DNA of 64,000 bases from Angiostrongylus vasorum. Lineage: Eukaryota > Nematoda > Chromadorea > Rhabditida > Metastrongylidae. Positions 22,560 through 34,927 of this stretch are shown here, piece after piece. Location: NCBI GenBank assembly GCA_018806985.1, contig JADANN010000156.1:222001-286000 (forward strand), read 5' to 3'. A program made the translations under genes and the position numbers. Numbering within the stretch: the first letter of the stretch is position 1; every line of letters starts with the position of its first letter. The notes beneath the pieces are model-generated. The model saw only the letters and a program-made list of their open reading frames with translations. It made no database searches and was not told the origin of the DNA.

Positions 22560-23965
22560 CGTAAACGTTCTTATTGCAAAATCCATCACTATTTTTATAT
22601 CGATCCCTCAAGAGCATTCCAGAAGTATAAGATATGCACATACAATAATGGGAAAGTAGGTGACCGTTCTGTCTGGGTAAGAGCTATGAATTATGCCATT
22701 AATCAAACTAAATAGCTTATTATAGTACTTTTTGATAAGATATGTGAACGAATGACGGTCATGGCATGAAAGCGTCTCATTTTCCAAAGAATAACAGAAA
22801 ATATTCTAGGATGTGCTAATCTAAGAAAATCCGCATTAAATTGCAGTGAAATCGGATGGCAAAGGATTACGCTCTGACGTAAGTGGAGAATTGTTCCAAC
22901 AAAAATAATGAGATCACTGTGGAAGAGGATACGTAAAATTGCACAAGCACAACCGGGGAAAGTGTTTGCGTCGTTGGCAACTGGTTTACACGACTTAACT
23001 ACAACTACAAAGTACAGATGTTTTGAACAGGCGATTATCAAACACCAATGTCTTGGTGCAATTCCGAGTTCTAATTGTTTCGGAAGAAAACTTTAGCTTG
23101 AGCAAAAAGAAATTCTTCAGGAAAACTTCAGATGTTCCCCCATTTTTAGAAATATCCTTATTTCTATAAGTTATGAGTGCAAATGTATTTCTAGGCTTCT
23201 ATTTGTTAAAAAAATATGAAGAGTTCTCGTTTTTATACTGAATAATCCATTCTGTCTCTAAAGGAAAAGTTCATCGTTATTAGTTATCTTGCTTCTACAA
23301 GACGAAATACGATGTACCGTGAGGTTTCACTCCCTGGAGTAGTCTTCTACGTTGACAATGAATTCGACTTTCCATCTGAAAGGCCAGTTAGCAATCTCTG
23401 TCAGAATCAATGCTCACTCCACATTTGTAGGTATAAATAGCTAAGCTAGAAAGTAAGCTTGTAACACAATTTTTCCAGATTTGAATCAGCGTATGCTGAT
23501 TTTCTGAGAATAACGTCATTCATCTCAAACAGATGAGACGCAAAAAAAATGTTCCCAATTTCTCTTAGAAGAAAATTCAATTTACGATATTCCTTATCGA
23601 AACGGTGCAAATAAATGCTTTATTTCTTTGACTACAGAAGAATTTCGATGTGACTTCATCAGTCAGAGCAATACGAAAGGGCTGCTATGACATCGGTCTC
23701 TTATTAATTCATTAAAATCTGAAAGGACTGTTGAAGGATCTTCTACTTACAATTAATCCAGTAAGCTATAAGGGATTTTTTCTTTGGCTACAGAGTTACA
23801 TCATAGCCAGAACTTAAACACACTACACAGATATAATTCTCTACTTAAAGAGAGGAGTGCTTAAGAGTGAGAGCCAAACGGTATAACACCTTTGCAATGG
23901 CATTGATTTACAACAACCACTAGTTTTACGGAGCTCACCGATTTTAAAGCCGTGCACAAAAAAAC
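22560..23965. other. No clear feature
   Basis: Contains a 112-codon minus-strand ORF (22,703-23,041) with no recognisable family and a shadow ORF opposite. No splice-flanked exon or repeat is convincing. Confidence 0.3.
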
Positions 23966-23969
23966 CCGT

Positions 23970-24066
23970 TTTTCAATGAACTAAATAGAAGACCAATTAT
24001 GGGGGAAGTGATATGCCACTGCTATCCTACTCAAGTTCAACGGGAAAAACATTCCCGAATGTTATA
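23970..24066 (+). pseudogene. Short RTE remnant
   Basis: The plus frame [10 protein letters not shown] at 24,036-24,066 matches the RTE block LNGTNIPEYSY at 41,988-42,018; the upstream sequence is only weakly alignable. The remnant stops where the AT microsatellite begins. Confidence 0.45.
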
Positions 24067-24067
24067 C

Positions 24068-24184
<117 letters not shown>

Positions 24185-24404
24185 GTCATTTAGGCATAGG
24201 TCGGTGTGCTCACGTAATGTGTATTGTATCCAACAAATCAATTCGGTCAGAAGTTCAGAAAATCGGACCATTGCGTTCTTCACATAAGAGACCCAAAATT
24301 CAAGATCCGAAATCTCCCAACCATCGTAATATGGATTCCCATGCATCCTTTGCCTGCTCAATGGAAGAATCGTTATTGAAAAGATCGAAGACGAATAAAA
24401 GATA

Positions 24405-24675
24405 AAGGATAAAGCTTTCAGCGTTGATCACTCCCTAAGGGATGCGCCATGCATTCGACTTCATTAAACATCGTTAGCGATGTCTGAATGCTTATCTGGT
24501 CCAGATAATTAATCGCCGTCGCTTATCGATGTGTCGAGTCAGTGCTGCTATGCTTCGATACAAGTCCGTTACCATTTCGCCGACTCCGCAGGGGATGGAA
24601 TGCTTGGTGATCCTGGGGGCGCAGATCGATCCCACGCGTATTTACGGGCATCTCTAACCACTGCGCTACACGCGT
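24405..24675 (-). repeat. SINE-A copy
   Basis: In plus-strand order: tail block GATGCGCCATGCATTCGACT, body block CAAGTCCGTTACCATTTCGC, then the reversed head GCGCTACACGCGTCC near 24,675. The promoter boxes are degraded. Confidence 0.7.
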
Positions 24676-24829
24676 CCCTAATGATGATGAATAGAACCGG
24701 CTTAGTTAATGTTTTCACGTTAGAGTTATGGAAGCCGAAAGTGGAATAGTCACCGAAAGACTTCAGTCTATAGAAGTATTCTAACTATTGTACGCAAACG
24801 TGAGATTGCTAGAGGTTTACGTAATGAGT

Positions 24830-25560
24830 AGGATTACATTAAAAGACTAAGCTTCGACCTCCGCAAGGAACATTCCACTCACTACTTTCAGAAATACGGT
24901 ACAGAATATCGTACACAAATTTTATTCTGATATCTCCGACAGCCGCATGCTACTGTCATAATATCAGATCAAGAAGTTTCAATATGTCGTTCCGGCGGTT
25001 CTTTAATCTGTGGTCTGACATATCAACCCGTGAGTGGAGAACCCTACAATGACCAATTCGGTTAGGGATGAAATCCTAACAAATGAAGAATCTATCGCAA
25101 CCATTATTAACTATTGGCTTGTCATTAAACACGTTTTCTGTGAGAAGGCTAGGATCCCTGATAAGTGAAATACTAGCAAGATCTTGCTGTTGCACAAGAA
25201 GGGAAAATCACATGACATGTGCAGCTATACCTCAATCTGCTTGCAGTCTTTCTTCTGCTAAAGCTTTGCTTAACCTATTCTCAGCCGGATTGAAGGAGCA
25301 CTGGACGAAGCATAATTATACGAATGAGCAGCGTTTCGAAAAGGATACGCTACGTGCATCACACACGATAACGAAAAATCATTGGAGTAGCAGGAGAGTA
25401 AAAGAGGACGTTTTGTCTTACCTTTCTCAGCTTCGGAAAGCCTTTAACTCAAATCTCACAGAAGTATCCATGGAAGCTCTAAAAAGCCGGAAGGCCTTTT
25501 TCGATATGCAAAGTGCGTTTTTGTTTGGGTGTTTGAGTGAAAAAATGTAATAACTTCACA
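24830..25560 (+). pseudogene. RTE retrotransposon, N-terminal RT domain relic
   Basis: Plus-strand frames piece together the start of an RTE polymerase: VHKFYSDISDSRMLLS, then ARIPDK-stop-NTSKILLLHKKG (25,150-25,205), SYTSICLQSFF, SRIEGALDEA (25,283-25,312), and in another frame SQLRKAFNSNLTEVSMEAL (25,428-25,484), which corresponds to the RT block with DxKKAFDSVE. In that block the catalytic Asp of motif A falls at Asn (AFNSN). Multiple stops and frameshifts make it a pseudogene. A 155-codon ORF at 25,083-25,547 runs through parts of it in shifting registers. The endonuclease and FADD region are missing. Confidence 0.65.
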
Positions 25561-25564
25561 ACGA

Positions 25565-26230
25565 AAGCACTACCATTGCATATTAATATTGAACAAGAGG
25601 GCTTGGCAAGGCGATACGATTTCACCAAAATTATTTATAAACTCTCGCGTGAGAATCTTGAGATAACTAGAATCGGATAACATGAGAGCGAAAATCAATG
25701 GCAAGTAGCTATACCACATTCACTCTGTGGTAGTATCGTTCTCGCTACATTATACATCATTCAACTGAATCGCATACTAGCAGATTTTGAAAGCACCGTT
25801 GGAGGAACTGGTCGACGGCGGAATCTTAGGAAGACGGTAACCACGAGGAACGCTTCGTTTTTGACACAGCCAATCAAACACCACAGAATGAATATCTCGC
25901 AGTACTATTGCTGAATGAAAAGTGGTGAAAATTTGACATGATGATAGAGTTAGTTGAGCAGTTCTTCGGAAAAAAATCGCGAGACTTGGGGAGCTTTCAA
26001 AAGGCTTTGCATTTAGTGAGGAGGACAAACACGCAACGTCGCCCCTCACCTTTTACCCCACACGATTTTACGTAGCTTAGCGCATTGATCGAAAACCTGT
26101 ACATTACGTAGGAAAGAAAATTTTTCAGCACTAACGAGAAAACGGTGCTGAGAGCATCTTATATCACACAAGAGAGGAGATCCGAAATTTTAACTTTAAT
26201 CGGCGATAAAAAGTCGGACATGTTGTTAGC
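25565..26230. other. No clear feature
   Basis: A 90-codon minus-strand ORF (25,777-26,049) resembles nothing I know. No repeats recognised. Confidence 0.3.
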
Positions 26231-26234
26231 CACT

Positions 26235-26560
26235 TTAACCTTTTTATTTACTGCCTACTCTTTTTAATGGCAGAGTATATTGCGAAAGATAACTTCAATG
26301 AAGCTGAGATATCTGCAAAACTCTGGACCCGCAGCTGCCTATGGTAGGGAACCAACGCGCTATTGTCCTTTCCGGGGAGTAACGCGTTCACCACCACACT
26401 ATGCGGGTCCTTCGTTTCGCCTGTCTCTCACCTAGTTCTATCAATCTTTTACCATCAGCAATCACCCGTCAACGGGATCGGGATTGATTTGGGGGAGCCC
26501 AAATCGGCATTGAACCCAGTTAAGCTGAGGCTGTAGTTATAATCACAATTTTAACCTTTT
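26235..26560 (-). repeat. SINE-B copy with leader
   Basis: In plus-strand order: reversed tail (TTTTTATTTACTGCCTACTC), reversed promoter (TAACGCGTTCACCACCACAC), and the reversed leader (CACCCGTCAACGGGATCGGG, AAATCGGCATTGAACCCAGT, AGTTAAGCTGAGGCTGTAGT). It is abutted by an inverted second copy. Confidence 0.75.
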
Positions 26561-26604
26561 TTATTAACTGCCTACTCTTTTTAATAGCAGGGTATATTGA
26601 GAAA

Positions 26605-26775
26605 TATGACTTCGAAAAAGATCGATAGAACTAGCTGAGAGACAGGCGAGACGAAGGACCCGCATGGTGTGCTGAACGCATTACACCCCGGAAAGGACAA
26701 TATCGCGTTCGTTCTCCACCATAGGCACCTGTGGTCCAGAGTTTTGCAAATATCTCAACTTCACTGTTGTTAGGT
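26605..26775 (+). repeat. SINE-B copy
   Basis: GATCGATAGAACTAGCTGAG, AAGGACCCGCATGGTGTG, CGCGTTCGTTCTCC (B-box-like) and CAGAGTTTTGCAAATATCTC occur in order. It is inverted relative to the preceding copy, giving a roughly 150-bp stem potential. Confidence 0.75.
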
Positions 26776-26789
26776 ATGTTGATACGCCA

Positions 26790-28720
26790 GAAACCCGATG
26801 GAATTAGCATGTAATTGGTCTTAACAATAACGGCTAAAGATGCATTGCTGATGAGTCGGTTTCATGCGGCTTAAGCTCCTAGCCTGAGAGCAACCGAACC
26901 AATCGTTAGATTTCTTTATGAAGGTGCTGAGTAAAGAAATATGATGCTTATCGTGTCGTTCGGGCAGTGAAACGCCCTATAAGTAAGGTTGCAGCGCAGT
27001 AACCATCGATGAAGACGTTACTAATGATAACTACAATAACTCTACCACTACTGGAAAAGAAAGGGACAATTGTGGTTAAAAGCTGTTAAGGAAGCGATTA
27101 GGAAATAGCGATCAACAACTGGTATCTCCTTAAATCATTGAGTAGGTCGAATATCGGCGTGAGAAGACAATTGGTGCTGTGACCATTAGTTGCCTACCAC
27201 TAACCTAGATTTTGCTTTAAGTCTCTTCAGAATCAAGGTAACCTCAAGCATGGAGCCAGGAGCCGTAGAAAATAAAAAACCGCAGAAGCAAAAAAAATAT
27301 GATTAAGGACAACGTCAGTGTCAAAGAAGATCACTACCAACAACTGCAACTCACCAGCCTATGTGGCCCAAGAGAGAAGAATTAAGCATAATATAAACAA
27401 TTATAGAAGAACAATCAGTAATGAAATGTCCTTCTTTTCTTCTATAATCGGATACTTCAAGGTCAGAGTAGGAATGATAAGTGAGAAAGTTAATACATGG
27501 TCGCGAAATCTGGAATTGGAGACGGAATGGAAATGGAAGCCATTTTGCTGGGATAATTTCTATAGCACGCCTTTGTCATGGAAATTCATTCTTAGGGAAA
27601 AAAGTCGCTGGTAGACACGGGAATTACCACAGAGTTAAACGTGAGTTGAATCAGCAACCACCACCAGAAGTTAGAAGGGGACAACAGCACATTTGAATGA
27701 CCTCTTCTGAAGTGTAACTTGAAAAAACTGAAATTAAGAATCCAAGTAGACCAATAGTTTATCTTCAGGATCCAGGGACATACAAATCGAGAGCGAAATA
27801 TAGATGTAGTGAGCGTTGACGACAGCTGGATGGAAGCGCTTTCTTGGGCAAATAAGCACCAGTTGTGCGCACGTGCTTGCAATAAGTGCGAGCATGAATG
27901 ATACGAATTCTGAATGACAGTTTCCGAATACCAACTCGGCTTAAATGCAAATTTATTTGCCGAAGGAAAACAAATAAGTTTGACATATTCTTGACATCTC
28001 AATAGCAAGGCGCATATTCTGGAAAACAACCAGATAGAATTCTGAAACTCTACAAGCGACCATTTCTTCGAAGTCGCTCTCTACTGCACTTTGGTTCTTG
28101 AAATTTCTTCTACCTATTGGTTATCAAGACAATTAAAAGATGCTGGGAAGTTAGAGGAAGGATGGTGGATGAGACAAAGTTTCGTATTCCAATTCGCTAC
28201 TCTTCTATGACATAAGATATTAGATGGATGAGGTTGCAAATACTACCTCTGAGATGATTTGACCATTACTAAAAAATATGAAGTAGATTATGTCATTTTT
28301 CAAAAAATTGCGCAGCTCGACATAGCCATTGTTCAAAAAATCATATCTTGGTCAAACCACAGCTCTGGACGTCGTCACCTTTTACAAAAAGATCTAATAT
28401 TCACCATACGTCACAATTCTATTAACCATTCAGCTTGTTATGCTCATGGGAAACTTCAAAACACTGTTTTTCGTTCAATTAAGGTGACATCTAGGTCTTG
28501 AGAACTCAACACTCTACGGCACAACTCAGCTTCAATAGAATTATAAACTGTAGGTGGAGGATAAACTGTGCTATGCAAAAATCAGAACAAGTTAAGGTTT
28601 ATTATGTGTCAGAGAGCTGTTCGTTTAAGAAACTTACAAGCCAACAGTCTATGATATGAAGGTAAAATTTCAGATTGTCTAATTTAGAACAATAAGTCTC
28701 TTGTTTAGCACCTAAACAGA
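26790..28720. other. No clear feature
   Basis: Contains overlapping ORFs at 27,318-27,696 (+) and a 145-codon minus-strand ORF at 27,592-28,029. I could not relate either to a family, and the overlap on opposite strands argues that at most one is real. No repeat recognised. Confidence 0.3.
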
Positions 28721-28727
28721 ACTTCGC

Positions 28728-28990
28728 TCAATGCGTTGATCAACCCTAGAGGCAAGCACTATGCATTCGACTTCATTGAACATCGTTGGATGTGATTGAA
28801 TGCATTTGTGGCTTATACAATAACTTGAGGTGCCCTACCAATGTATCATGGCAGTTCTGATATCCCTCCCAGAAAGCTCTGATACCAATTCTTCGAACCA
28901 GGACGGACGAAAGGCTTAGCGAGACACGAGGGAGGGATCGAGACCCAGGTGTATTACTGAACACCTCTAACCACTGTGCTACGCGCTCTC
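28728..28990 (-). repeat. SINE-A copy
   Basis: In plus-strand order: tail block AGCACTATGCATTCGACTTC, body GCTCTGATACCAATTCTTCG, and head ending in CACTGTGCTACGCGC near 28,987. Confidence 0.75.
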
Positions 28991-29154
28991 AATTCGTTAA
29001 TAACCACGACAATCACAATTAATACTGTAGCAATTACATGAACCTAGATTTTATTACTCCCTCACTGTGCTTAAAACCACAGTGAATCTAGCCTTCACTT
29101 GCTCCACAAAGAATGGTAAAAAATTGCGTTTTGATATAATAGAAGAACCTCGCA

Positions 29155-29548
29155 ATAGTTTACCGCCTGCCTCATCGTGGGTGGGAGGCGTTCCTGGGTG
29201 TTAGGCTGCGATATACAGCGGTGGGATTTATCCCTCCGGCAAAGTCTCCCAGTCAGAGAAGGAGTCCGGTGTTTTCCCCTAGGAAGCCTAGCTAGGGAGT
29301 GAACCAATACCAAGATCTACCATCGTCCTGGTATCAAAGTCGCATGGTGGCAAATCTCCCTCTGATCTGCAAGGGTGGCGGCTGCCCATGGTGGTGACGA
29401 CCTGGGGGCAGGCTTTGGCCAGGCTGACCTCGGGAGTCCAGAGATACGCAAATGGCTAGACCAGTAAAACTCCAAAAAATGGTGAATATGCTGGGATCCG
29501 CACAATGATTGAGGATGGGTCGTCCAAGTCTCCGAGTAAGTAAGTAAC
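29155..29548 (-). repeat. Family C repeat, nearly complete
   Basis: The plus strand shows the reversed 3' end (AGTTTACCGCCTGCCTCATC), AGGAAGCCTAGCTAGGGAGT, CATGGTGGCAAATCTCCCTC, and the reversed 5' end (GGATGGGTCGTCCAAG, then TACTTACT reversed). It is one of the longest family C copies and is useful for defining the ends. Confidence 0.8.
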
Positions 29549-29624
29549 AGAAAACAAAACAAATTCTAAATGAAGTATTTCGAAGATCGACTTCCGTTTA
29601 TCCTCAGTATGATTAACCACCACA

Positions 29625-30015
29625 TATTGTTTCGTTGATAAGTTAGCACAAGGTAGATAAAAAAACTTTATTCGGCTATGGTGTCGACGTCTTTGTCTTC
29701 CTCAGAGCGGATGATCCAAGTCGATAGCCCACAGTTCTTCGCACTTTCGATGTGGCGTCTTCGTGGTCGTATGGAGTCGAATCCCTCTTCAGACAAGATC
29801 TGCTTCAATGGACAACCCCACCCAGCGATGGTCTTTGATAAAGGATGGACGTCGTTGATATGTTTGTCCTTTTCAAATAACTTATTTCCCACCAGGCAAT
29901 CCATTCCGCAAAGTTGGCATCATTATCAGCTAGCACACAGTGCAACTAAAAAACCGACGTCTCTTTAACTTAATAAAGCTCTTTATCAACCTCGTGTCAG
30001 CTTATCAGTGGTGGA
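29625..30015. mobile_element. Inverted PLE-type termini around a short ORF
   Basis: The left end (29,630-29,715) and right end (29,965-30,012) are inverted copies of the block that reads outward as CTTTATTNNNNNNAAC and GATAAGCTNACACGAGGT, also seen at 57,840-57,900. The left arm holds the second-subfamily terminal motif (reversed CTGAGGAAGACAAAGACG). Between them is a 78-codon minus-strand ORF (29,668-29,904) ending in WIIRSEEDKDVDTIAE. The origin of the ORF is unknown. Confidence 0.5.
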
Positions 30016-30099
30016 AAACATGCTGATTAGTCATGTAGAGGTCAGAGCAAAGTTGGTCCTGGAATATTGTTAATTAAAAAACAAGTTGTTAAAAAGGAA

Positions 30100-30362
30100 G
30101 GTCTCAGCGTTGATCAATCCTTGTGCTATGCGCCATGCATTCAACTTCATTAAGCATCGTTGGAGATGATTGAATGCATAACTGACGTTTACAACGACTC
30201 GCGATGGCCTACTAATATATCAATCCAGTGCTGCTATCCTCTCAGACAAGTCTGGTAGCAATTTGCCGACCCCCTGAGAATTGTAAGGCTTGGTGGCCCA
30301 GGGGCGAGAGGATCGACTCCATGTGTATTGCTGAGCGCCTCCGACCACTGCACCACACCCGA
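30100..30362 (-). repeat. SINE-A copy
   Basis: Reversed tail ATGCGCCATGCATTCAACTT, body GACAAGTCTGGTAGCAATTT, and reversed head CCACTGCACCACACCCG near 30,360. It is well preserved. Confidence 0.8.
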
Positions 30363-30814
30363 CCTTCTTATATCTATATTTGCTTATACTTATTATTCGA
30401 TGCTTTTCTTTCCACACTTCAGGCCTTCATCATGAGCACTTTTCATTGAACGAAATTCCATGACAGTAACCTCAGTATATAACATTGAGAAGATTTGCTC
30501 ACATAAAGTATGTTTCATTAATTGCAGCACTAAAAGGAACGACGAAATAATGAAAGTTGTGGTCACTGTGTAGTGTTCTAATTTATAAGAAACCTTTCCA
30601 TAATATTGCAATAATAATAACAATAGCAATATGATAGCATCTACTGTAGTCTAGAAATACAGTCGCCATTTGTAGTCGTCAGCCTGTGCTTCAGCTTTTT
30701 CCTCACAAATGAAACTTTACCTTTTGGAAGCCTATGAAGCGCTGGAATGATCGCGCAGATGAAGAAAACGATACAAACCAGAAAGACCATTGGAAAATTC
30801 AATTAGAAGTTCCT

Positions 30815-31000
30815 CCCCAACGGTTTACCGCCTTATTGCGACTGGGAGGTGTTCCTGGGTGTCGGACTGCAATGTACAGCTGCGGATTCATCAGCACGAC
30901 AGGGTCTCCCAAGCTGAGAAGGAGTCTGGCGTTTCCATCAGGAAGCCTAGCTAAGAGTAAACCAGTACAAAGATCCACCACCGTCGTGGTAGTTTTTTTT
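30815..31000 (-). repeat. Family C fragment (3' half)
   Basis: Reversed 3' end ACGGTTTACCGCCTTATTGC, GGTGTTCCTGGGTGTCGGAC, then AGGAAGCCTAGCTAAGAGTA. The 5' half is missing. Confidence 0.7.
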
Positions 31001-31044
31001 CAATATAATCAATAATTTCCTGTATGTCTGAGACAACACAATGT

Positions 31045-31235
31045 TTTTTAAGAGAACTTTATTCGGCTAACATTCTCACACCTTCGCCTTTTTCAAAGCA
31101 GCGTTTGATCCTGCACCCACATGGCCACAAGAATCAGCTCGGGACCATCAACTCGGATTAACGCGGCTCTGAAGAACGTGAAGGCACCGAGACTTTAGCC
31201 GAATAGAGTTTTTTACAGAAATCTCGTGTCAGCTT
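31045..31235. mobile_element. Short inverted PLE-type termini
   Basis: The left arm AACTTTATTCGGCTAACATT and right arm AGCCGAATAGAGTTTTTTAC are inverted copies of the second-subfamily terminal motif. About 70 bp lie between them. It is non-coding and may be a minimal, non-autonomous unit. Confidence 0.5.
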
Positions 31236-31439
31236 AATCATATAGAAAAATACTAATTATTCTTGCCGAAGTTTAATGAAAGATGGTTTTAAGATATTTG
31301 ACTTAAGCGTTGCACAGCAATTGGAAAATCTGCGATCAAACGTGAACAGTAAATGTGAAATGTCTTTAAAAGGAAAGAATCGTTAATGTTTTGCCTCGAA
31401 GTAGTCCAGTGGCTAAAAAACTAAAAATGGAGCTGAGCA

Positions 31440-31805
31440 TAAAATACTTACTTGGATGGCTCGTCTTCACTGGTTGTGCAGGCCTCAGCATAATTCGCTG
31501 GAGATTTGCAGGTTTAGCAAATGTGGTTTCTTGACGTCCTGGGGACAGCCTTTGCGCTCTGCCCCAGATCGTCACCACCACAGGCAGTGGCAGTCCTTTT
31601 AGATCAGAGGGAGATTTGCTACCATGCAACTAGTCCAAAATCCCGTGGTGGATCCTGGTACTGGTTCACTCTTAGCTGGGCTTCCTGATGGAAACGTCGG
31701 AGAGGGGGTTGGAGGAGGGTGAATTTTCCCGCTATACATCATCACAGCCCGACACCCGTGAACACCTTCCAGCCATGATGAGGCATTAAACCGTTGGGAA
31801 GAGCA
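31440..31805 (+). repeat. Family C repeat
   Basis: ACTTACTTGGATGGCTCGTC, TTGTGCAGGCCTCAGCATAA, GGTTCACTCTTAGCTGGGCT and CATGATGAGGCATTAAACCG occur in order. It is near full length. Confidence 0.8.
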
Positions 31806-31809
31806 TGAA

Positions 31810-34080
31810 ATACGTCATATATTAATTGGAAACATTTGTGTTACTTTGTTCGGGTGGTTTTTATCGCCAAGTGAACTTGCGTAGGTATTACACTTTTTAA
31901 TTCGTTAACTCCTTTTATATCGGCTCCATAATCTGTAAGTAATTTTTGCTATCTGAATACCTTTAATGAACGAGGCGTTTGTTGGGAATATGATGCTGTG
32001 GAATGGCCCACTTCAGGAGATCTACGTAAACCTTTTTTATGATGGCTTATGCACATAATCATCATCTCGTTTTGCTCATTTCATTCTTTCATAGACCAAG
32101 CACTTTTTTTACAGGTACAGTTAATCAATAAATGTTAACTTCTTGCACGAAAGAGAGTCTTTCCATCACAACTCCACAGTACAGCATTCGTCGAAAACAG
32201 CCCCTATTACTGCACTACGCTTGGCTGCCCTCATCGGATTCAAAAGAGTGACACGACTAACTGCAGGGAAGCCACAATCAGGCTCACTTCACCTTGACGT
32301 GGGGAGTGCTGCCAGGTTTAACAAATTATCGTTATGCAAGTGATGATGAAATACGGTTCATGGAGTCGAAATACCTGGGATTGGTGCTCATTTTAAAACT
32401 GCTGGGTTCGAGTAATCAGCTTTTGGTACATAATAAACGCCTAGTTCTAATATAGCAAAGAATAAAATGTTGTTGTAAAAACAGAAACAAATTCTTGTCA
32501 TTCGATTGAAACAAACAAAGATCTGAAGGTAAAAAAACTGACCAAAACTTCTTCTAAGCTTCAAACATTCTAGATCTATCTCATACATCTCAGAGAACTT
32601 AATTAATGTGATAGATGTGGAAGTCGTGATAGTCTATACATCGCTGCCAATAGAATATAAGTCCGCTTATTCGATAAACGCAGAATTCTAAGCCTTGAGA
32701 ATCCACGAACTTTTCGAATGAATTATCAACAGCGGTACGAATGATGAACATCTCAGCATGTAGATGACTGAGAAATAACGCCGCTTTTGTCGGTTCGAAT
32801 CCATAAGCTTCGTTTTCCTTGTGTTCATTTGTTGTAGCAAATGTTTTGGTTTACATTATTATTATAATGACAATGCTTCTATTTTCATGCTAACTCAGGT
32901 GAAGTGTAAAAGTAGGGACTAACAAAGAAAAAATACTCAATCAGTTCTTAACAACAATTCCAAATTTGGCCAAAAAGTGTTATAACACTCTCGATATATC
33001 ACCGATGGCTCTGAAAAAGCGGACAGTTAATGATCATACAACAGAGACTGTCATTCAAAAACTCGTGAAAAAGAAAGGAACTATTCAGATGGAGACTTTG
33101 TTTGAAGATCCTTTCGCTACCACCGGCAACTACATCTTAACACTTACACTACTCCTAATTTTGCCTGTCTACAGCAATGGGCGACACCAACTAGCGAATG
33201 AACCAGGCTCATATGCAACATCTAACACAACAACATTTTTAGTAACAATCTAACCGAGACATAACATCTTAAGTAGTACTTTGATGGAATATCAGGAAAA
33301 AGCACTTAAAATGAAAGAGAAGCGGAAAGATTATCATCACTAAGTACTCCTGCACTTCTAAGCGAAACAAAAATAACCGGCTTGTTGATTTTCTCTTCAG
33401 TCCTCCACAAGGCCGAATATACATTCGGAAGAGTCGTTTGAGCTCCAGAAACTTGGAATTACATGAAGAAGGGAAAATGAAAACTGAACAGTGCAGTGTT
33501 GTCACTGGATATCGTACACAAGTTCTAAATCCGTGAGGAAAAAACTAAGCTGCGACCGCCTTTGAAAGAAAAAACATTTTTTGATTGCTAAGGCAATTCG
33601 TTATGAATTCCTTTTTTCAATTACTGCGAGATTTTTTTTTCATCAAACATAAATGAGGATTGGAACAGGCAAGAGATTCTAAGAAGCAGCTTATCATTTC
33701 TTTTTTTTGGTCACCTTTTTGTAACAACACTTAGTGATGAGAGAAATACTGTATTAAACATAACGTTACTTTCAGTTTCTTACAAATGTGGAAACAATCT
33801 CTTTATTTCAATGTTCTCATCAAGATATTAGGCACACAGTAAAAATTACTGTGTGAGAAACGAATAGAAGGAAGACTGAGTACGAGAACGCGTGAAAAAG
33901 TCAGAAAAAAGGAACAGAATCTGCTTCGATCAAAGTGAGGGAGAACCCGAAATATTGCGAGAAATTTAAGCAGGGAACCTTATAAACAAGGCCATTTCGA
34001 ACGACCAATTAGTCGCTAAAGAACAAGGGCTGTCCAAAATAGAATATCTTGTATGTTAGTGGTACTCCGAGGTTAGCATA
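31810..34080. other. No clear feature
   Basis: AT-rich. A 95-codon plus-strand ORF at 32,966-33,253 contains a hydrophobic stretch (ILTLTLLLILPV) but has no family resemblance and no evident splice context. Confidence 0.3.
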
Positions 34081-34229
34081 AACTTTTATTCTTCCAATGT
34101 TTCGGCTCCTCCGCTTTCCTCACAGTCGCAATTATCCGAGCCGATGATCTACAGCTGGTCGACACCGCTAGGTGTGGTTGTTCATAGTCACTTAAAAGTT
34201 CAGTTCAGGTAGTTAGAAATATGTCCAAA

Positions 34230-34750
34230 ATATAGCCAGGAACAGAGAAGGAAGAATCCTTGAAATTGGGGCGGCAAAGCAATTAGCTATTTCGAATGGA
34301 TACAAAACTGTAGCTATTCGTGAAAGGCGTGGAGGAAAAAACCACGCCTCTAAACGATAATCCTAGTGAGAATGAAGTATCCTTTATCCTGCCCCTTATT
34401 TCCAACGAAATAAGTGAAGCTACCAAATATGGATTAAGAAGAGCCATCGGATTAAGAAGAGCCATCCTAGAAAATTCGGTAACACTGAAAGAAATACCGC
34501 CGCGGACTCTAAGACGGCAGCTAGTTCGTAACCGGCTGTATTAACATCTGTGTGCAACGAAAACTGCATAATTTGCCCTAACGGTAGAGATGGTGATTGC
34601 ATGAGGTTGGGTAAAATGTACCTAATCGCCTGTAAACAATGTGGAGACGAATACTCTGACGAAACGGGTAGACCACTCTCCGTCCGTTTAAAAGAAGACC
34701 TAGTCGGTAAATTCAATTTCAAACCAAACACTCCACGCATCGGCGCGTAA
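34230..34750 (+). mobile_element. Penelope-like element, central part (split copy)
   Basis: The plus frame reads the region after the RT: AISNGYKTVAIRE-like sequence, SFILPLISNEISEATKYGLR, PRTLRRQLVRNRLY. A frameshift follows, then NCIICPNGRDGDCMRLGKMY, CKQCGDEYSDETGRPL and KPNTPRIGA at the nuclease core. It then stops at a block of SINE-B and family C repeats and resumes at 35,630. A reversed second-subfamily terminal motif lies just upstream at 34,085-34,145. It is inactive. Confidence 0.8.
34431..34466 (+). repeat. 18-bp in-frame tandem duplication in PLE ORF
   Basis: GGATTAAGAAGAGCCATC is repeated exactly, duplicating the peptide GLRRAI. Other PLE copies have one unit. Confidence 0.95.
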
Positions 34751-34764
34751 AAATCTTAGTGCGT

Positions 34765-34925
34765 CTTGGGTTAAACCACAATGATGCTGAAATGCTTGCA
34801 AAAACTCCGGACCGCAGGTGCCTGCGGTGGGGAAGGAACCCGGGTATTACCCTTCCAGGTGGCTCACGCGTTCACTACCTCACCAAGTGTGTCCTTTGTT
34901 GCGCATGTCTCTTTCAATACTTACT
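34765..34925 (-). repeat. SINE-B copy inside a PLE
   Basis: Reversed blocks CACAATGATGCTGAAATGC, AACTCCGGACCGCAGGTGCC and CTCACGCGTTCACTACCTCA. It forms the left part of a B-C-B block. Confidence 0.75.
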
Positions 34926-34927
34926 TG

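Noticed and set aside
27592..28029. 145-codon minus-strand ORF as a gene
   Set aside because: No domain, splice signal or conserved block. ORFs on the other strand overlap it, and length alone is weak evidence in a 64-kb six-frame search.
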